Below are positions 33,630 through 42,351 of a stretch of 44,233 nt of DNA, piece after piece (positions within the stretch are counted from its first letter, which is position 1; each line of letters begins with the position of its first letter). The stretch comes from Caballeronia jiangsuensis (GTDB lineage: Bacteria; Pseudomonadota; Gammaproteobacteria; Burkholderiales; Burkholderiaceae). Position numbers and translations under genes: made by a program. Under the pieces are notes generated by a model. The model did no database searches. It was given only the letters and a program-made list of their open reading frames with translations, and was not told the DNA's origin. The stretch covers positions 1 to 44,233 of the forward strand of contig JFHF01000058.1 of the NCBI GenBank assembly GCA_000648925.1, written 5' to 3'.

Positions 33630-34360
33630 GTGAGGCTCCGGTTCATGCTGTCGATGAGACGATCGGCGTCGAGCAGGCCGACGGTCGAGTCCTTGAAAAC
33701 AGCAACCGCGTGCGCATGCGACGACAAGCGCTGCGCAAGCGTCGCGGGCACGGGCTGAAGCTCTGCGCTCGTGAAACGGTGCACGCCGTCGACGGCATCG
33801 ACGGGAAACGCGATCGGACCTTCATGATCGCCGTTCGCGCGATGATCGCGGCCTTGCGCGCGCTGAATCACGAGCAGACGGCCGAGCTCGCGCGCATCGA
33901 GGGCCTGGTTGTGCGACGCATCTTTTACGACGCGTTCTTCGATATCGAAGAGCCGCGCAAGCGATGCGCACACGATCAGCCGGCCACGCACGTTGACGAG
34001 GCCCAGCACCGCGCGATTGCGCCGATGCGGCAGCGAATGCACCGGACGCAATTGCGCGACTTGCGCGCATACGGTCGTCGGCAAGCCGAGCCATTCGCCG
34101 CCGATACGAAACACGAGGCACGAAAGCGTGTCCTTCTGGCCGACGCTGCGCGTTTCGTTCGACGAGGCCGCGCTCGTCTGTTCGATCGACGTGCGTGCTT
34201 CCACGCGATCGAGCACGCGCGATGCCGCTTCGTCGTGAACCGGGCAATTGCGGCAATGCACGTGGCGTTCGAGCTTCGGGCACGATGCATCGCCGCGCAC
34301 GCCGATGCGGTTCCAGCAATCGTCGATATCGATCGTGATGTTGATGTCGCGGGCGTTCAT
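33626..34360 (-). CDS. wspD: WspD, CheW-like coupling protein with an N-terminal Cys cluster
   Basis: A 244-residue CheW homologue linking the WspA receptor to WspE. The C-terminal part is the CheW fold (LSCLVFRIGGEWLGLPT, VLGLVNVRGRLIVC, IAFPVDAVDGVHRF). The N-terminal 50 residues contain Cys15, Cys27, Cys36 and Cys39 (ITIDIDDCWNR, CPKLERHVHCRNCPVH), also seen in Pseudomonas WspD as I recall. They could hold a metal or act as a redox switch. It overlaps wspC and wspE by ATGA. Confidence 0.94.
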   Translation of the reverse strand: MNARDINITIDIDDCWNRIGVRGDASCPKLERHVHCRNCPVHDEAASRVLDRVEARTSIEQTSAASSNETRSVGQKDTLSCLVFRIGGEWLGLPTTVCAQVAQLRPVHSLPHRRNRAVLGLVNVRGRLIVCASLARLFDIEERVVKDASHNQALDARELGRLLVIQRAQGRDHRANGDHEGPIAFPVDAVDGVHRFTSAELQPVPATLAQRLSSHAHAVAVFKDSTVGLLDADRLIDSMNRSLT

Positions 34361-35685
34361 CGTGCGCTCCCGGTGACGCGCTCGGCGCGCGCGAGCAATC
34401 GACGTGCGCCGCTTTCATCGCCGTCGAGCGAAAGGCATGCGGCCAGATGCGTGAGCGCTTCGCGATGCGAGGGTTCGAGATACAACGCGCGCCGATAGTG
34501 ACCGCGCGACGCCTGATGCTCGCCACGCGCATCGGCGATCACGCCGAGCAGATAGTACGCATCCGCGTTCGACGGATGCACGCCCAGATACGCATGCGCG
34601 GCGCTCGCGGCGGCATCGAGCTGTCCGGCATCGGCGAGTTCGCGCGCATGTTTGAGGCTGCTCGCGGGCTCGGGCTGAACGCGCGTCTCTTCACGCGGCT
34701 TGATAACCGGCGCCGGCGTTGCACGCACCATAGGCGGCGCGCTGGCCCATGCGGGCAGCACGAACGCGGTCTTCATCGGCGGCGGCGTCTTCACGGCGGG
34801 CACAGCCGGCCATGTGCCATCGAAGACGCTCATACTCTGACGCTCGGCGCGATTGAACGCGAACGCGAGCGGGATGTTCGCCGAACTCATGCCCTCGCGC
34901 ATCAGCAGACCCGTCTCCGCCGGACCCACGAATAACGTGCCGCCTTGCGCGAGCAGTCCATCGAGCACGCGAAAGACCGCGCATTGTGTGTCGCGGTCGA
35001 AATAGATCAGCACGTTGCGGCACAGAATGAAATCGAAGCGTTCGAACGCGAGTGCATCGAGTTGCAGCAGATTGGCTTGCGAGAAGCGCACGCTTTGCGC
35101 AATGGCGGGATCGAGTTGCCAGCCGCCATCGGCTGCGCGGAAATGACGCTCGCGAAATTCGAGCGCGCGTCCGCGAAACGCGTTGCGCCCGTAATGCGCG
35201 CGGCGCGCGACGGCGAGCGCGCGTTCGCTCACGTCGATGGCATCGATCGTGAAGCGCTCGGCGGGAATGCCCGCTTCGATCAGCGCCATCGCCACGGTAT
35301 AGGCTTCCTCGCCGGTCGAGCACGGCGCGCTCAGCACGCGCACCGGCTTCGTGGGCCGCTCGTGCAGGCGCACGCGCGCAAGACGCGCGAGCGCGGCGAA
35401 GGCTTCGGGATCGCGAAAGAACCATGTTTCCGGCACGACGACCGCTTCGATCAACTCCTGCATGCGCGCGGCATCCTGCGTGACCGCGCGATAGTAGTCG
35501 TCCAGCGTGCCGGCCTGCTCGTCGCGCCACAGGTTGTAACGCTCACGCACCGCGCGCGACACGGAGTTCGCGCCGATCGATTCGGCATCGAGGCCGATCG
35601 TGCGATGCAGCAGCTCGATGAAGCGGCCGATGCCGAAGGGCTCGCCGTGACCGGCATCGGGAAAAGGTGTCGGCAATGCGCTCAT
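34357..35685 (-). CDS. wspC: WspC, CheR-like methyltransferase with TPR tail
   Basis: A 442-residue CheR homologue that methylates WspA. Seen: an N-terminal CheR helical domain (RFIELLHRTIGLDAESIG), the SAM-binding core with VLSAPCSTGEEAYTVAM, FDFILCRNVLIYFD, and a Pro-rich linker followed by a TPR-like C-terminal region (ELADAGQLDAAASAAHAYLG, NADAYYLLGVIADARGEHQA). The TPR tail is a hallmark of WspC. The start at 35685 (MSALPTPF) overlaps the wspB stop as ATGA; the frame remains open upstream but without support. Confidence 0.95.
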   Translation of the reverse strand: MSALPTPFPDAGHGEPFGIGRFIELLHRTIGLDAESIGANSVSRAVRERYNLWRDEQAGTLDDYYRAVTQDAARMQELIEAVVVPETWFFRDPEAFAALARLARVRLHERPTKPVRVLSAPCSTGEEAYTVAMALIEAGIPAERFTIDAIDVSERALAVARRAHYGRNAFRGRALEFRERHFRAADGGWQLDPAIAQSVRFSQANLLQLDALAFERFDFILCRNVLIYFDRDTQCAVFRVLDGLLAQGGTLFVGPAETGLLMREGMSSANIPLAFAFNRAERQSMSVFDGTWPAVPAVKTPPPMKTAFVLPAWASAPPMVRATPAPVIKPREETRVQPEPASSLKHARELADAGQLDAAASAAHAYLGVHPSNADAYYLLGVIADARGEHQASRGHYRRALYLEPSHREALTHLAACLSLDGDESGARRLLARAERVTGSAR

Positions 35686-36152
35686 GCGCCGGTCTCCGCG
35701 AAGAGCAGCGCCTGCACGTCGTCGGGCAACAGATGCTCGATGCGCACCCATTGCAGCAGTCCCGCATCGTCGCGCGTGAGCGGGCCGAGATAGCGCGCGT
35801 GCGGCGTGTCGATGCCCGCATCGCCGAACGAGGCGGCGTCGAACGTGACGGTGCGCGTCGCCTGTTCGAGCAGCAGTCCGAGCCGATGATGCGTGATCAC
35901 GCCATCCGCGCCGCAACGCGGATACGCGACGAGCGCGAGCCGCGTCGACAGCCTTTCCTGCGATGCACGCGAAAGCGCGAGTGCGGCGATATCGATGACG
36001 GGCACGCTCGCGCCTTCGTAATCGAGCACGCCCGCGATCCATTCGGGCACGCCCGGCAACGCCTTCAGCGGCGCGAGCGGCAGCATGCGCTCGATCTGCG
36101 CGCTGTCGAGCAGATAGCGGTCGGAACCGAGCGTGAACTGGACGAAGAGCAT
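35682..36152 (-). CDS. wspB: WspB, CheW-like coupling protein
   Basis: A 156-residue CheW-fold scaffold, the second CheW of the system. Seen: LFVQFTLGSDRYLLDSAQIE at the start, LPGVPEWIAGVLDYEGASVPVIDI (the CheW consensus), and HRLGLLLEQATRTV. Start at 36152 (MLFVQF) with GAGG about 9 nt upstream; the frame is open 25 codons further, which would overlap the wspA stop region. It lies 22 nt after wspA. Confidence 0.94.
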   Translation of the reverse strand: MLFVQFTLGSDRYLLDSAQIERMLPLAPLKALPGVPEWIAGVLDYEGASVPVIDIAALALSRASQERLSTRLALVAYPRCGADGVITHHRLGLLLEQATRTVTFDAASFGDAGIDTPHARYLGPLTRDDAGLLQWVRIEHLLPDDVQALLFAETGA

Positions 36153-36174
36153 CGCGGCGCGCCTCAATGGAACG

Positions 36175-37800
36175 TCAAGCGGCCACCTTGAAGCGCGACA
36201 CGCCCGTGCGCAGGCCGTTCGCGACATGCGTGAGGTCGTCGATCGCCTGTGTCGACTGGCGCAGCGATTCGGCCGTCTGCTGCGCGGCTTCGGACAGTTG
36301 CGACAGCGCCTGCGAAATCTGGTCCGCGCCGGTCGCCTGCGTCTGCATGCCTTCGTTGATCATCGAGAAACGCGGCGCCATCGTCTGCACCTGATGGATG
36401 ATCTGCGAAAGCTGGCCGCCCACTTGCTGCACGTCGAGCATGCCTCGGCGCACTTCCTCGGAGAACTTGTCCATGCCCATCACGCCCGCTGCGACGGCGG
36501 ACTGGATCTCTTTCACCATCTGCTCGATATCGAACGTGGCGACGGCCGTCTGATCCGCGAGACGGCGAATTTCGGTTGCGACGACCGCGAAGCCGCGCCC
36601 GTACTCGCCCGCCTTCTCCGCTTCGATCGCCGCGTTCAGCGAGAGCAGATTGGTTTGATCCGCCACCTTCGTGATGGTCGCGACGACCTGGTTGATGTTG
36701 CCCGCCTTCTCGTTGAGGATCGCGAGCTTGCCGTTCACCGAACCCGCCGCTTCCATCACGAGGCGCATGGTTTCCTCCATGCGCGTGAGTCCCGCCTGAC
36801 CCGTGCCCGCGAGCGCCGCCGATTGCTCGGCCACGCCCGATACTTCGTTCATCGTGCGCACGAGATCGCGCGCCGTGGCGAAAATCTCGCGCGAGGTCGC
36901 GCCGATCTCCGTCGTCGTCGCGGCCGTCTCGCTCGCGGTGGCCTGCTGCTCGCGCGCGGTCGCGGCGATTTCGGACACCGATGTCGTCACCTGCACCGCC
37001 GACTTCTGCGCCTGTCCGACGAGGCCCGTGAGTTCGTCCGTCATGCGATTGAAGCCCGCTTCGAGCGTGCCGAATTCGTCGCGGCGCGCGAGCGCGAGCC
37101 GCTGCGTCAGGTCGCCGGTGCGCATCTTGTCGACGACATCGACCATGCGCAGCATCGGCACCGTCAATGCCTTCATCAGCATGAAGCCGAGCACCGACGC
37201 CGCCGCGATCGCAATCAGCATGATGACGATGAGCGTCACTTCCGACTTCTGCACCGAGCCGCGAATGCTTTCCACCGACTTCGCGTTGAAGGTCTCGTTA
37301 TGGTCCACGAGCGCGCGCGTCGCGGTCTGCCCCGCTTCCCATACCGGCGTGAGGCGCGTGTTGAAGGTCGCGGCGGCCGTGTCCTTCGAGCTTGCGAGCT
37401 CGCGCAGCGTCTGGTCCTGAACCGGCAGATAGAGGTCGCGCTGGCGCTTGAAATCGTTGAAGAGGCGGCGGTCTTCGTCCTCGAAGATGGTGGGCACGTA
37501 GGTGTCCATCAGCTTGTCGATCGTCGCGCGCGTTTCGGTGAGACGCTGCGTGTCGCGGCGCGCCTGCTCGGCGTCTTTGTCGATGAACACGAGCCGCTGC
37601 GTGATCGTATAGTTCTCGAACCACGCCGCGCGCAGGTCGTTGGAAAGCGAGAAGCCGAGCATCGAGTCGTCTTCGAGGCTCTTCGCTTCGCGATCGATAC
37701 CGCCGAGCAGCGTGTACGACAATGCCGCCATGACGAGCATCAGGAAGAGGATGATGCCGAAGCTCGCCAGAATGCGATGCCGAATGGACAGTTGCTTCAC
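36175..37800 (-). CDS. wspA: WspA, methyl-accepting chemotaxis-like receptor (surface sensor)
   Basis: A 541-residue receptor. Residues 11-33 form TM1 (ILASFGIILFLMLVMAALSY), 34-187 a periplasmic four-helix-type sensor, 188-209 TM2 (VTLIVIMLIAIAAASVLGFM), then a HAMP domain (210-262) and a signalling coiled coil with the conserved hairpin tip (ADQTNLLSLNAAIEAEKAGE, about 380-399). In Pseudomonas this protein senses surface contact or envelope stress and activates WspE. The start is taken as GTG at 37800 (VKQLSIRHRIL) because GAGG lies 8 nt upstream and the length then agrees with Pseudomonas WspA; the open frame reaches 27 codons further. First gene of wspABCDEFR. Confidence 0.96.
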   Translation of the reverse strand: MKQLSIRHRILASFGIILFLMLVMAALSYTLLGGIDREAKSLEDDSMLGFSLSNDLRAAWFENYTITQRLVFIDKDAEQARRDTQRLTETRATIDKLMDTYVPTIFEDEDRRLFNDFKRQRDLYLPVQDQTLRELASSKDTAAATFNTRLTPVWEAGQTATRALVDHNETFNAKSVESIRGSVQKSEVTLIVIMLIAIAAASVLGFMLMKALTVPMLRMVDVVDKMRTGDLTQRLALARRDEFGTLEAGFNRMTDELTGLVGQAQKSAVQVTTSVSEIAATAREQQATASETAATTTEIGATSREIFATARDLVRTMNEVSGVAEQSAALAGTGQAGLTRMEETMRLVMEAAGSVNGKLAILNEKAGNINQVVATITKVADQTNLLSLNAAIEAEKAGEYGRGFAVVATEIRRLADQTAVATFDIEQMVKEIQSAVAAGVMGMDKFSEEVRRGMLDVQQVGGQLSQIIHQVQTMAPRFSMINEGMQTQATGADQISQALSQLSEAAQQTAESLRQSTQAIDDLTHVANGLRTGVSRFKVAA

Positions 37801-37857
37801 GCGATGAGCCTCATCAAAGGATAAAGACGATTGCCGCGCCGCGCGCAACCGCGAGCC

Positions 37858-37886
37858 CGCCTCGATAACGAGGCGTCTCAATTGTA
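37858..37886 (-). promoter_or_regulatory. Candidate wsp promoter with a leader hairpin
   Basis: On the minus strand TACAAT (complement of 37881-37886) is a good -10. Just downstream CGCCTCG-TTAT-CGAGGCG (37858-37875) forms a perfect 7-bp hairpin that would lie at the very 5' end of the transcript. No convincing -35 is seen. Confidence 0.4.
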
Positions 37887-37926
37887 GGATGAATTTACGC
37901 GCGTATAGGCGCGCTGTCAGGCCGTG

Positions 37927-39060
37927 TTAACGACCGATTGTGGCGGCGCTTGAATTCGGCGTGTCGAGATGAATCATTTCGCCGTGTTTCAGCACGGTGA
38001 ACGCGTCTTCGGGCAGACCGGCGCGGCGCACCGCGTCGGCAAGACGGCGCGGCGGCTCGTCGAGCGGTTCGTCGGTCAGTTCGAACGAACCCCAGTGAAT
38101 GCCGATCGCCTTCTTCGCGTGGACGTCCTGAAAGATGCGCACGGCTTCCTCGGGATCGACGTGCTGCGCGTGCATGAACCAGCGCGGATCGTAGGCGCCG
38201 ATCGGAATCAGCGCGAGATCGAAACCGCCGAAACGCGCGCCGATATCGCGGAAGTCCGGCGAATAGCCCGTGTCGCCGGCGAAGTAGAACGAATACGGAT
38301 GCGCCGCGCCCGCCGGCGTCTTCACGACCCAGCCGCCCCACAGCGTTTCCGCGCGGTCGAACGGCGTGCGCGCCGACCAGTGCTGGCTCGGCACGAACCA
38401 GAGATCGAGTCCGGCGGCGTGCGTTTCGTCGCTCCAGTCGAGTTCTTCGACGTTCGTCACGCCGATGTCGTTCATCCACTGCCGGATGCCGAGCGGCACG
38501 AGAAAGCGCGGCGGGCCGCCCGCCTGCCGGTCGAGCGCCTCGATGCTCGGCTTGTCGAGATGATCGTAGTGGTTGTGCGAGATCAGCACGATGTCGATGT
38601 GCGGCAGCTCATCGAGCGTGAGGCCGGGCGGCGTCTTGCGCTTCGGGCCCGCGAACGAGAACGGCGACGCGCGTTCCGAGAACACCGGGTCCGTGAGGAT
38701 GTTCACGCCGTCGATCTGCACCAGCGCGGTCGCGTGACCGATCCACGTGAGGGTATCGGCGGTGCGGTTGGCCTTGAGCCACGCGATGTCGGGATGCGCC
38801 ATCGGAAAGTGATAGCCGTTCGCCGGCGGCTTCGGCAAGCCTTGCGTAAAGCGCTCCCAGCGCCACTTCAGAAACGATTCCCGCGGCAGATGACCGTAGT
38901 TGTTTTCATAGTTGGACGAGGTGCGCTTCGCGTGATGCAGCGGCTGCGGCGCTTGCGACTCCGGTGCGGACGCGGGTTCCTCGCTGCGCGCCGTGGTCGC
39001 TGACGAGCAACCGGCGAGCAGCGCGAACACAGCGGACCAAAAGTAGGACATTAGGCGCAT
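37927..39060 (-). CDS. Metallo-beta-lactamase-fold lipoprotein (NAPE-PLD-like)
   Basis: A 377-residue exported hydrolase. The N-terminus (MRLMSYFWSAVFALLAGCSS) is a lipoprotein signal with lipobox LLAGC, so it should be anchored to a membrane on the periplasmic side. The core has SHNHYDHLD (the HxHxDH zinc motif), DTLTWIGHATALVQIDGVN upstream, FAGDTGYSPDF and GIHWGSFELTDE. This pattern is that of NAPE-PLD/UlaG-like metallo-hydrolases, which in animals release N-acylethanolamines from phospholipids; bacterial substrates are mostly unknown. Start at 39060; Met at 39051 is possible too. It is the first gene upstream of wspA on the same strand, with 126 nt between them. Confidence 0.92.
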   Translation of the reverse strand: MRLMSYFWSAVFALLAGCSSATTARSEEPASAPESQAPQPLHHAKRTSSNYENNYGHLPRESFLKWRWERFTQGLPKPPANGYHFPMAHPDIAWLKANRTADTLTWIGHATALVQIDGVNILTDPVFSERASPFSFAGPKRKTPPGLTLDELPHIDIVLISHNHYDHLDKPSIEALDRQAGGPPRFLVPLGIRQWMNDIGVTNVEELDWSDETHAAGLDLWFVPSQHWSARTPFDRAETLWGGWVVKTPAGAAHPYSFYFAGDTGYSPDFRDIGARFGGFDLALIPIGAYDPRWFMHAQHVDPEEAVRIFQDVHAKKAIGIHWGSFELTDEPLDEPPRRLADAVRRAGLPEDAFTVLKHGEMIHLDTPNSSAATIGR

Positions 39061-39212
39061 GTTTTGATGGTTTGCGTGCCGCACACGGTTTTCGATTGTA
39101 CGAAATGCATGGTGAATCGTCTTTGCGCGCTTTTCTCTCCGCTCGCCGCAAGATGCGCGCTGCACCGCCGCATAAGGCGCAACTGGAAAATGCGAGCGGA
39201 GGCGGCGTATGT

Positions 39213-39228
39213 CGGCCCGCTTCTTGCA
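39213..39228 (+). promoter_or_regulatory. Candidate sigma-54 promoter upstream of a small hypothetical gene
   Basis: CGGCCCGCTTCTTGCA matches the -24/-12 consensus TGGCACG-N4-TTGCA with two differences, including GG (39214-39215) and GC (39226-39227) at the required 10-nt spacing. The next gene starts 122 nt downstream. The rest of the 290-bp region 39061-39350 holds a GGCGCC inverted repeat (about 39240-39262) and no gene. Confidence 0.4.
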
Positions 39229-39350
39229 TTAGCCCACCCCGGCGCCGGGAAAAGGCGCCTTCGAACAATCAATCGCGGCGCGCGCTCTTTTTTTCGATGC
39301 GGTTATCGCATTCGGGCGCGTAGCACGCCAGTGCCAGAGACGGGGGTTTC

Positions 39351-39683
39351 ATGGGCAGCAGTCAAAGAAAAAGCGCCGTACGCACATTCAACCCGCAATT
39401 GCATACGATGCACGCGATGCTGGTATCGCGTGCGGCATCGCATGTGGCGAGCGCGTTGCAGCCAGAAGGCCGCAACGAGGCGCTCGCGGAAGGCATCGCC
39501 GAGGTGATCGCCCATTGCGGGCATGAGGGGCTCGGTCTCTTTCTCGCGGCCGTCTGGCATTGGCTCGATGAACGCGGCTATGACGAAGCCGCCGACGCCG
39601 TGCAGCATTACATCGAAAACGGCACGATGCCGACGGTCAAGGCGAAGCCGAAGGCGGTGCGTCGGCGCGATGCGCGCCTCTGA
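39351..39683 (+). CDS. Hypothetical protein, 110 residues
   Basis: No family recognised. It begins MGSSQRKSAVRTFNPQLHTM and has a helical core (VSRAASHVASALQPEGRNEA and LAEGIAEVIAHCGHEGLGLF, with WHWLDERGYDEAADAVQHY), ending in a basic tail (KAKPKAVRRRDARL). No signal peptide or membrane segment; predicted cytoplasmic. A GGGGG stretch lies about 6 nt before the ATG. Convergent with the xylose SDR gene, 27 nt apart. A sigma-54-like element upstream suggests nitrogen- or stress-linked control. Confidence 0.8.
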   Translation: MGSSQRKSAVRTFNPQLHTMHAMLVSRAASHVASALQPEGRNEALAEGIAEVIAHCGHEGLGLFLAAVWHWLDERGYDEAADAVQHYIENGTMPTVKAKPKAVRRRDARL

Positions 39684-39710
39684 ATCGATCGGCCTTCGTT
39701 ACGTTACGCG

Positions 39711-40478
39711 TTACGTCCCGAACCACCCCGCATCGACGTAATAATCGCGTGCGGTGCAGCGTGCCGCGTCGTCGGAAGCGAGAAACAGCACCATGCGCGC
39801 GATGTGCTCGGGATCGATCCGCTCGTGCAGGCATTGCTGCGCGAGAAGCTTCGCCTCGCTTTCGGGCGACTGCCACATCTTCATCTGACGCGGCGTGCGC
39901 ACCGCGCCCGGAATCACCGTATTCACGCGGATGCCGTGCTCGCCCAGGTCACGCGCGAGCCCGCGCGTGAGTCCTTCGATCGCGGCCTTCGCGGTCATGT
40001 AGAGCGTGAGATCGGGCAACGCGAGATGCCACGAAATCGAGCCCATGTTCACGATCGCGCCGTGCTTCTGCGTGCGCATGCGCTTGGCCGCCGCCTGCGC
40101 GCAGAAGAACTGATGCCGCAGATTGACGGCCATGCGCTCGTCCCAGTACGCGGCGCTCACGTTGTCCCACTGATGACGGTCGTCGTTCGCGGCGTTGTTC
40201 ACCAGCACGTCGATGGAACCGGCTTCGCTGGCGATATCGTCGAACGTTTTTTCGATGGCGGCCGCATCGCGCAGATCGCAGCGCAGAAACTTCGGCGCAT
40301 GCTTCTCGCTTGCGAGCGCCTGTTCGAGTTGGCGCGAATCGGCCTCGGCGACATCGATGAAGAACACGCGCGCGCCCTGCTTCGCGAACGCCTCGACGAT
40401 GGCAGCGCCGATGCCGCTGCCGCCGCCCGTCACGACGACACGCTTGTCCGCAAGACTCGGGTAAATGGCGTAGGACAT
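39711..40478 (-). CDS. xylB: SDR-family dehydrogenase, probable D-xylose (aldose) dehydrogenase
   Basis: A 255-residue SDR. Seen: VVVTGGGSGIGAAIVEAFA, an acidic residue after the second strand (FIDVAEAD, suggesting NAD use), VLVNNAANDDRHQWD, GSISWHLALPDL with active-site Ser, YMTAKAAIEGL with Tyr and Lys, and a C-terminus YYVDAGWFGT. The whole reads closely like Caulobacter XylB (for example NDDRH and GSISWHL), which oxidises D-xylose to xylonolactone. It lies 10 nt after the xylonate dehydratase gene. The related sugar L-arabinose or D-galactose is possible as substrate; the symbol follows Caulobacter, not the xylulokinase also called XylB. Confidence 0.85.
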   Translation of the reverse strand: MSYAIYPSLADKRVVVTGGGSGIGAAIVEAFAKQGARVFFIDVAEADSRQLEQALASEKHAPKFLRCDLRDAAAIEKTFDDIASEAGSIDVLVNNAANDDRHQWDNVSAAYWDERMAVNLRHQFFCAQAAAKRMRTQKHGAIVNMGSISWHLALPDLTLYMTAKAAIEGLTRGLARDLGEHGIRVNTVIPGAVRTPRQMKMWQSPESEAKLLAQQCLHERIDPEHIARMVLFLASDDAARCTARDYYVDAGWFGT

Positions 40479-40488
40479 GGTGGCTCGC

Positions 40489-42273
40489 TCAATGTGAATG
40501 ACGCGGATTGCCGCGCGTTTCGATCACCTTCAGATACAGGGTCGCGGGCTCGAGACAACCGCCCGTCGACAACTGGCCCACGGTTTGTCGATACAACTCC
40601 TGCCACGGCGTCTGTGCGACCGGCGCGGCGAATGCGGATTGCGCGCGGCGGCTTTCGAGTTCGGCTTCGTCGAGCAGCACGTTCACGCTGCGCGCGTTCA
40701 GATCGACGCGAATCCTGTCGTTCGTGCGCAGGAGCGCGAGACCGCCGCCCACCGCGGCTTCGGGCGACATGTTGAGAATCGACGGGCTCGCCGACGTGCC
40801 GCTCTGGCGTCCGTCTCCCATGCACGGCAGCGAATCGATCCCGCGTTTGATCAGCTCGGCGGGCGGCGCCATGTTCACGACTTCCGCGCTGCCCGGATAA
40901 CCCACCGTGCCGCAGCCGCGAATCACGAGGATGCAATGCTCGTCGATGTCGAGCGACGGATCGTTGATGCGCGCGTGGTAATCCTCGGGGCCGTCGAAAA
41001 CGATCGCGCGCGCTTCGAACGCGTTCTCCGCGCCGGGCTCGCTCAAATACGTCTTTCTGAACGCGTCGCCGACGACCGACATCTTCATGATCGCGCTGTC
41101 GAAGAAATTGCCCGACAGGACCATGAAGCCCGCGCCGTGCTTCAGCGGATCGTCCGTGGTGCGGATGACTTCGTTGTCGGCGGCGGGCGCATCGTCCGCG
41201 ATCTCGCCGATCGTGCGGCCCGACACGGTCAGACAATCGCGCCTGACGAGTCCCGCCCTGTCGAGTTGCCGCATGACCGCCGGCACCCCGCCCGAGCGAT
41301 GAAAGCTCTCGCCGAGATATTCGCCCGCGGGCATGCAGTTCACGATGAGCGGCACCTGTTCGCCGTGGCGTTGCCAGTCATCGAGACTCAGCTCGATGCC
41401 CATATGCCGCGCGATCGCGATCAGATGCGGCGGGCAATTCGTCGATGCACCGAGCGCCGAAGCGACCACGATCGCGTTGATGAACGCATCGTGCGTCATG
41501 ATCTTCGACGGCTTCAGATCCTCGCGCACCATATCGACGATGCGCTTTCCCGTCGCGTACGCCATCTGCCCGCGCTCGCGATACGCAGCGGGAATGCTCG
41601 CGCACGTCGGCAGGGACATGCCGAGCGCTTCGGCGAGGCTGTTCATCGAGAGCGCGGTGCCCATCGTATTGCAATGGCCGATGGACGGCGACGACGCGGT
41701 CGTCAGGCGCATGAAGCCTTCGTAATCGATCTCGCCCGCCGCGAGCAGATTGCGCGCATGCCAGATCACGGTGCCCGAGCCGACGCGCTTGCCTTCGTGC
41801 CAGCCGTCGAGCATCGGACCGCCCGAGAGCACGATTGCGGGCATATCGACGGTGGCCGCGGCCATCAGGCACGCGGGCGTGGTCTTGTCGCAACCGGTCG
41901 TGAGCACGACGCCGTCGAGCGGAAAACCGTGCAGGATTTCGACCAGACCGAGATACGCGAGGTTGCGATCGAGCGCGGCGGTCGGACGGCGGCTCTGCTC
42001 CGCGAGCGGATGCACGGGGAACTCCATCGGAATGCCGCCGGCATCGCGAATGCCCGCCTTCGTTCGCGCGGCGAGTTCGATGTGATGGCGATTGCACGGC
42101 GCGAGATCGCTGCCCGTCTGCGCAATGCCGATGATCGGACGACCCGACTGCAATTCCTCGCGCGTCAGGCCGTAGTTCATGAAACGCTCGACGTACAGCG
42201 CGGTCATGTCGGCGTGCGAGGGATCGTCGAACCATTCCTGGCTGCGCAGGCGTTTGGGACTCTGTTGGGGCAT
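40489..42273 (-). CDS. xylD: IlvD/Edd-family dehydratase, probable D-xylonate dehydratase
   Basis: A 594-residue [Fe-S]-dependent sugar-acid dehydratase that would convert D-xylonate to 2-keto-3-deoxy-xylonate. Seen: RSQEWFDDPSHADMTALYVE, GIAQTGSDLAPCNRHH (Cys), VVLTTGCDKTTPACLM (Cys), SIGHCNTMGTALSMN (Cys), MSLPTCASIPAAYRERGQMA, and MGDGRQSGTSASPSI (catalytic Ser). The three cysteines for the cluster are in place. The match to Caulobacter XylD is close in length (591) and motifs; L-arabonate dehydratase is the alternative. GGAG lies about 9 nt before the ATG. First structural gene after the LacI operator. Confidence 0.9.
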   Translation of the reverse strand: MPQQSPKRLRSQEWFDDPSHADMTALYVERFMNYGLTREELQSGRPIIGIAQTGSDLAPCNRHHIELAARTKAGIRDAGGIPMEFPVHPLAEQSRRPTAALDRNLAYLGLVEILHGFPLDGVVLTTGCDKTTPACLMAAATVDMPAIVLSGGPMLDGWHEGKRVGSGTVIWHARNLLAAGEIDYEGFMRLTTASSPSIGHCNTMGTALSMNSLAEALGMSLPTCASIPAAYRERGQMAYATGKRIVDMVREDLKPSKIMTHDAFINAIVVASALGASTNCPPHLIAIARHMGIELSLDDWQRHGEQVPLIVNCMPAGEYLGESFHRSGGVPAVMRQLDRAGLVRRDCLTVSGRTIGEIADDAPAADNEVIRTTDDPLKHGAGFMVLSGNFFDSAIMKMSVVGDAFRKTYLSEPGAENAFEARAIVFDGPEDYHARINDPSLDIDEHCILVIRGCGTVGYPGSAEVVNMAPPAELIKRGIDSLPCMGDGRQSGTSASPSILNMSPEAAVGGGLALLRTNDRIRVDLNARSVNVLLDEAELESRRAQSAFAAPVAQTPWQELYRQTVGQLSTGGCLEPATLYLKVIETRGNPRHSH

Positions 42274-42298
42274 GAGGTGTCTCCCTGTTTATCGTGAC

Positions 42299-42310
42299 GT
42301 TACCGGTAAC
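42299..42310. promoter_or_regulatory. LacI-family operator upstream of xylD
   Basis: GTTACCGGTAAC is a perfect 12-bp palindrome with the central CG typical of LacI/GalR operators. It lies 26 bp before the xylD ATG, between xylD and the LacI-type regulator gene, so it should control the dehydratase and dehydrogenase genes. Confidence 0.8.
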
Positions 42311-42351
42311 ATTTCGATCGATGTTAGCACGCATCGCCGCACTGCTTCGGC

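Noticed and set aside
39695..39716. Repeated TTACG motif between the small hypothetical gene and the xylose SDR
   Set aside because: Three short copies within 20 bp, partly inside the SDR stop codon; too short to support a site.
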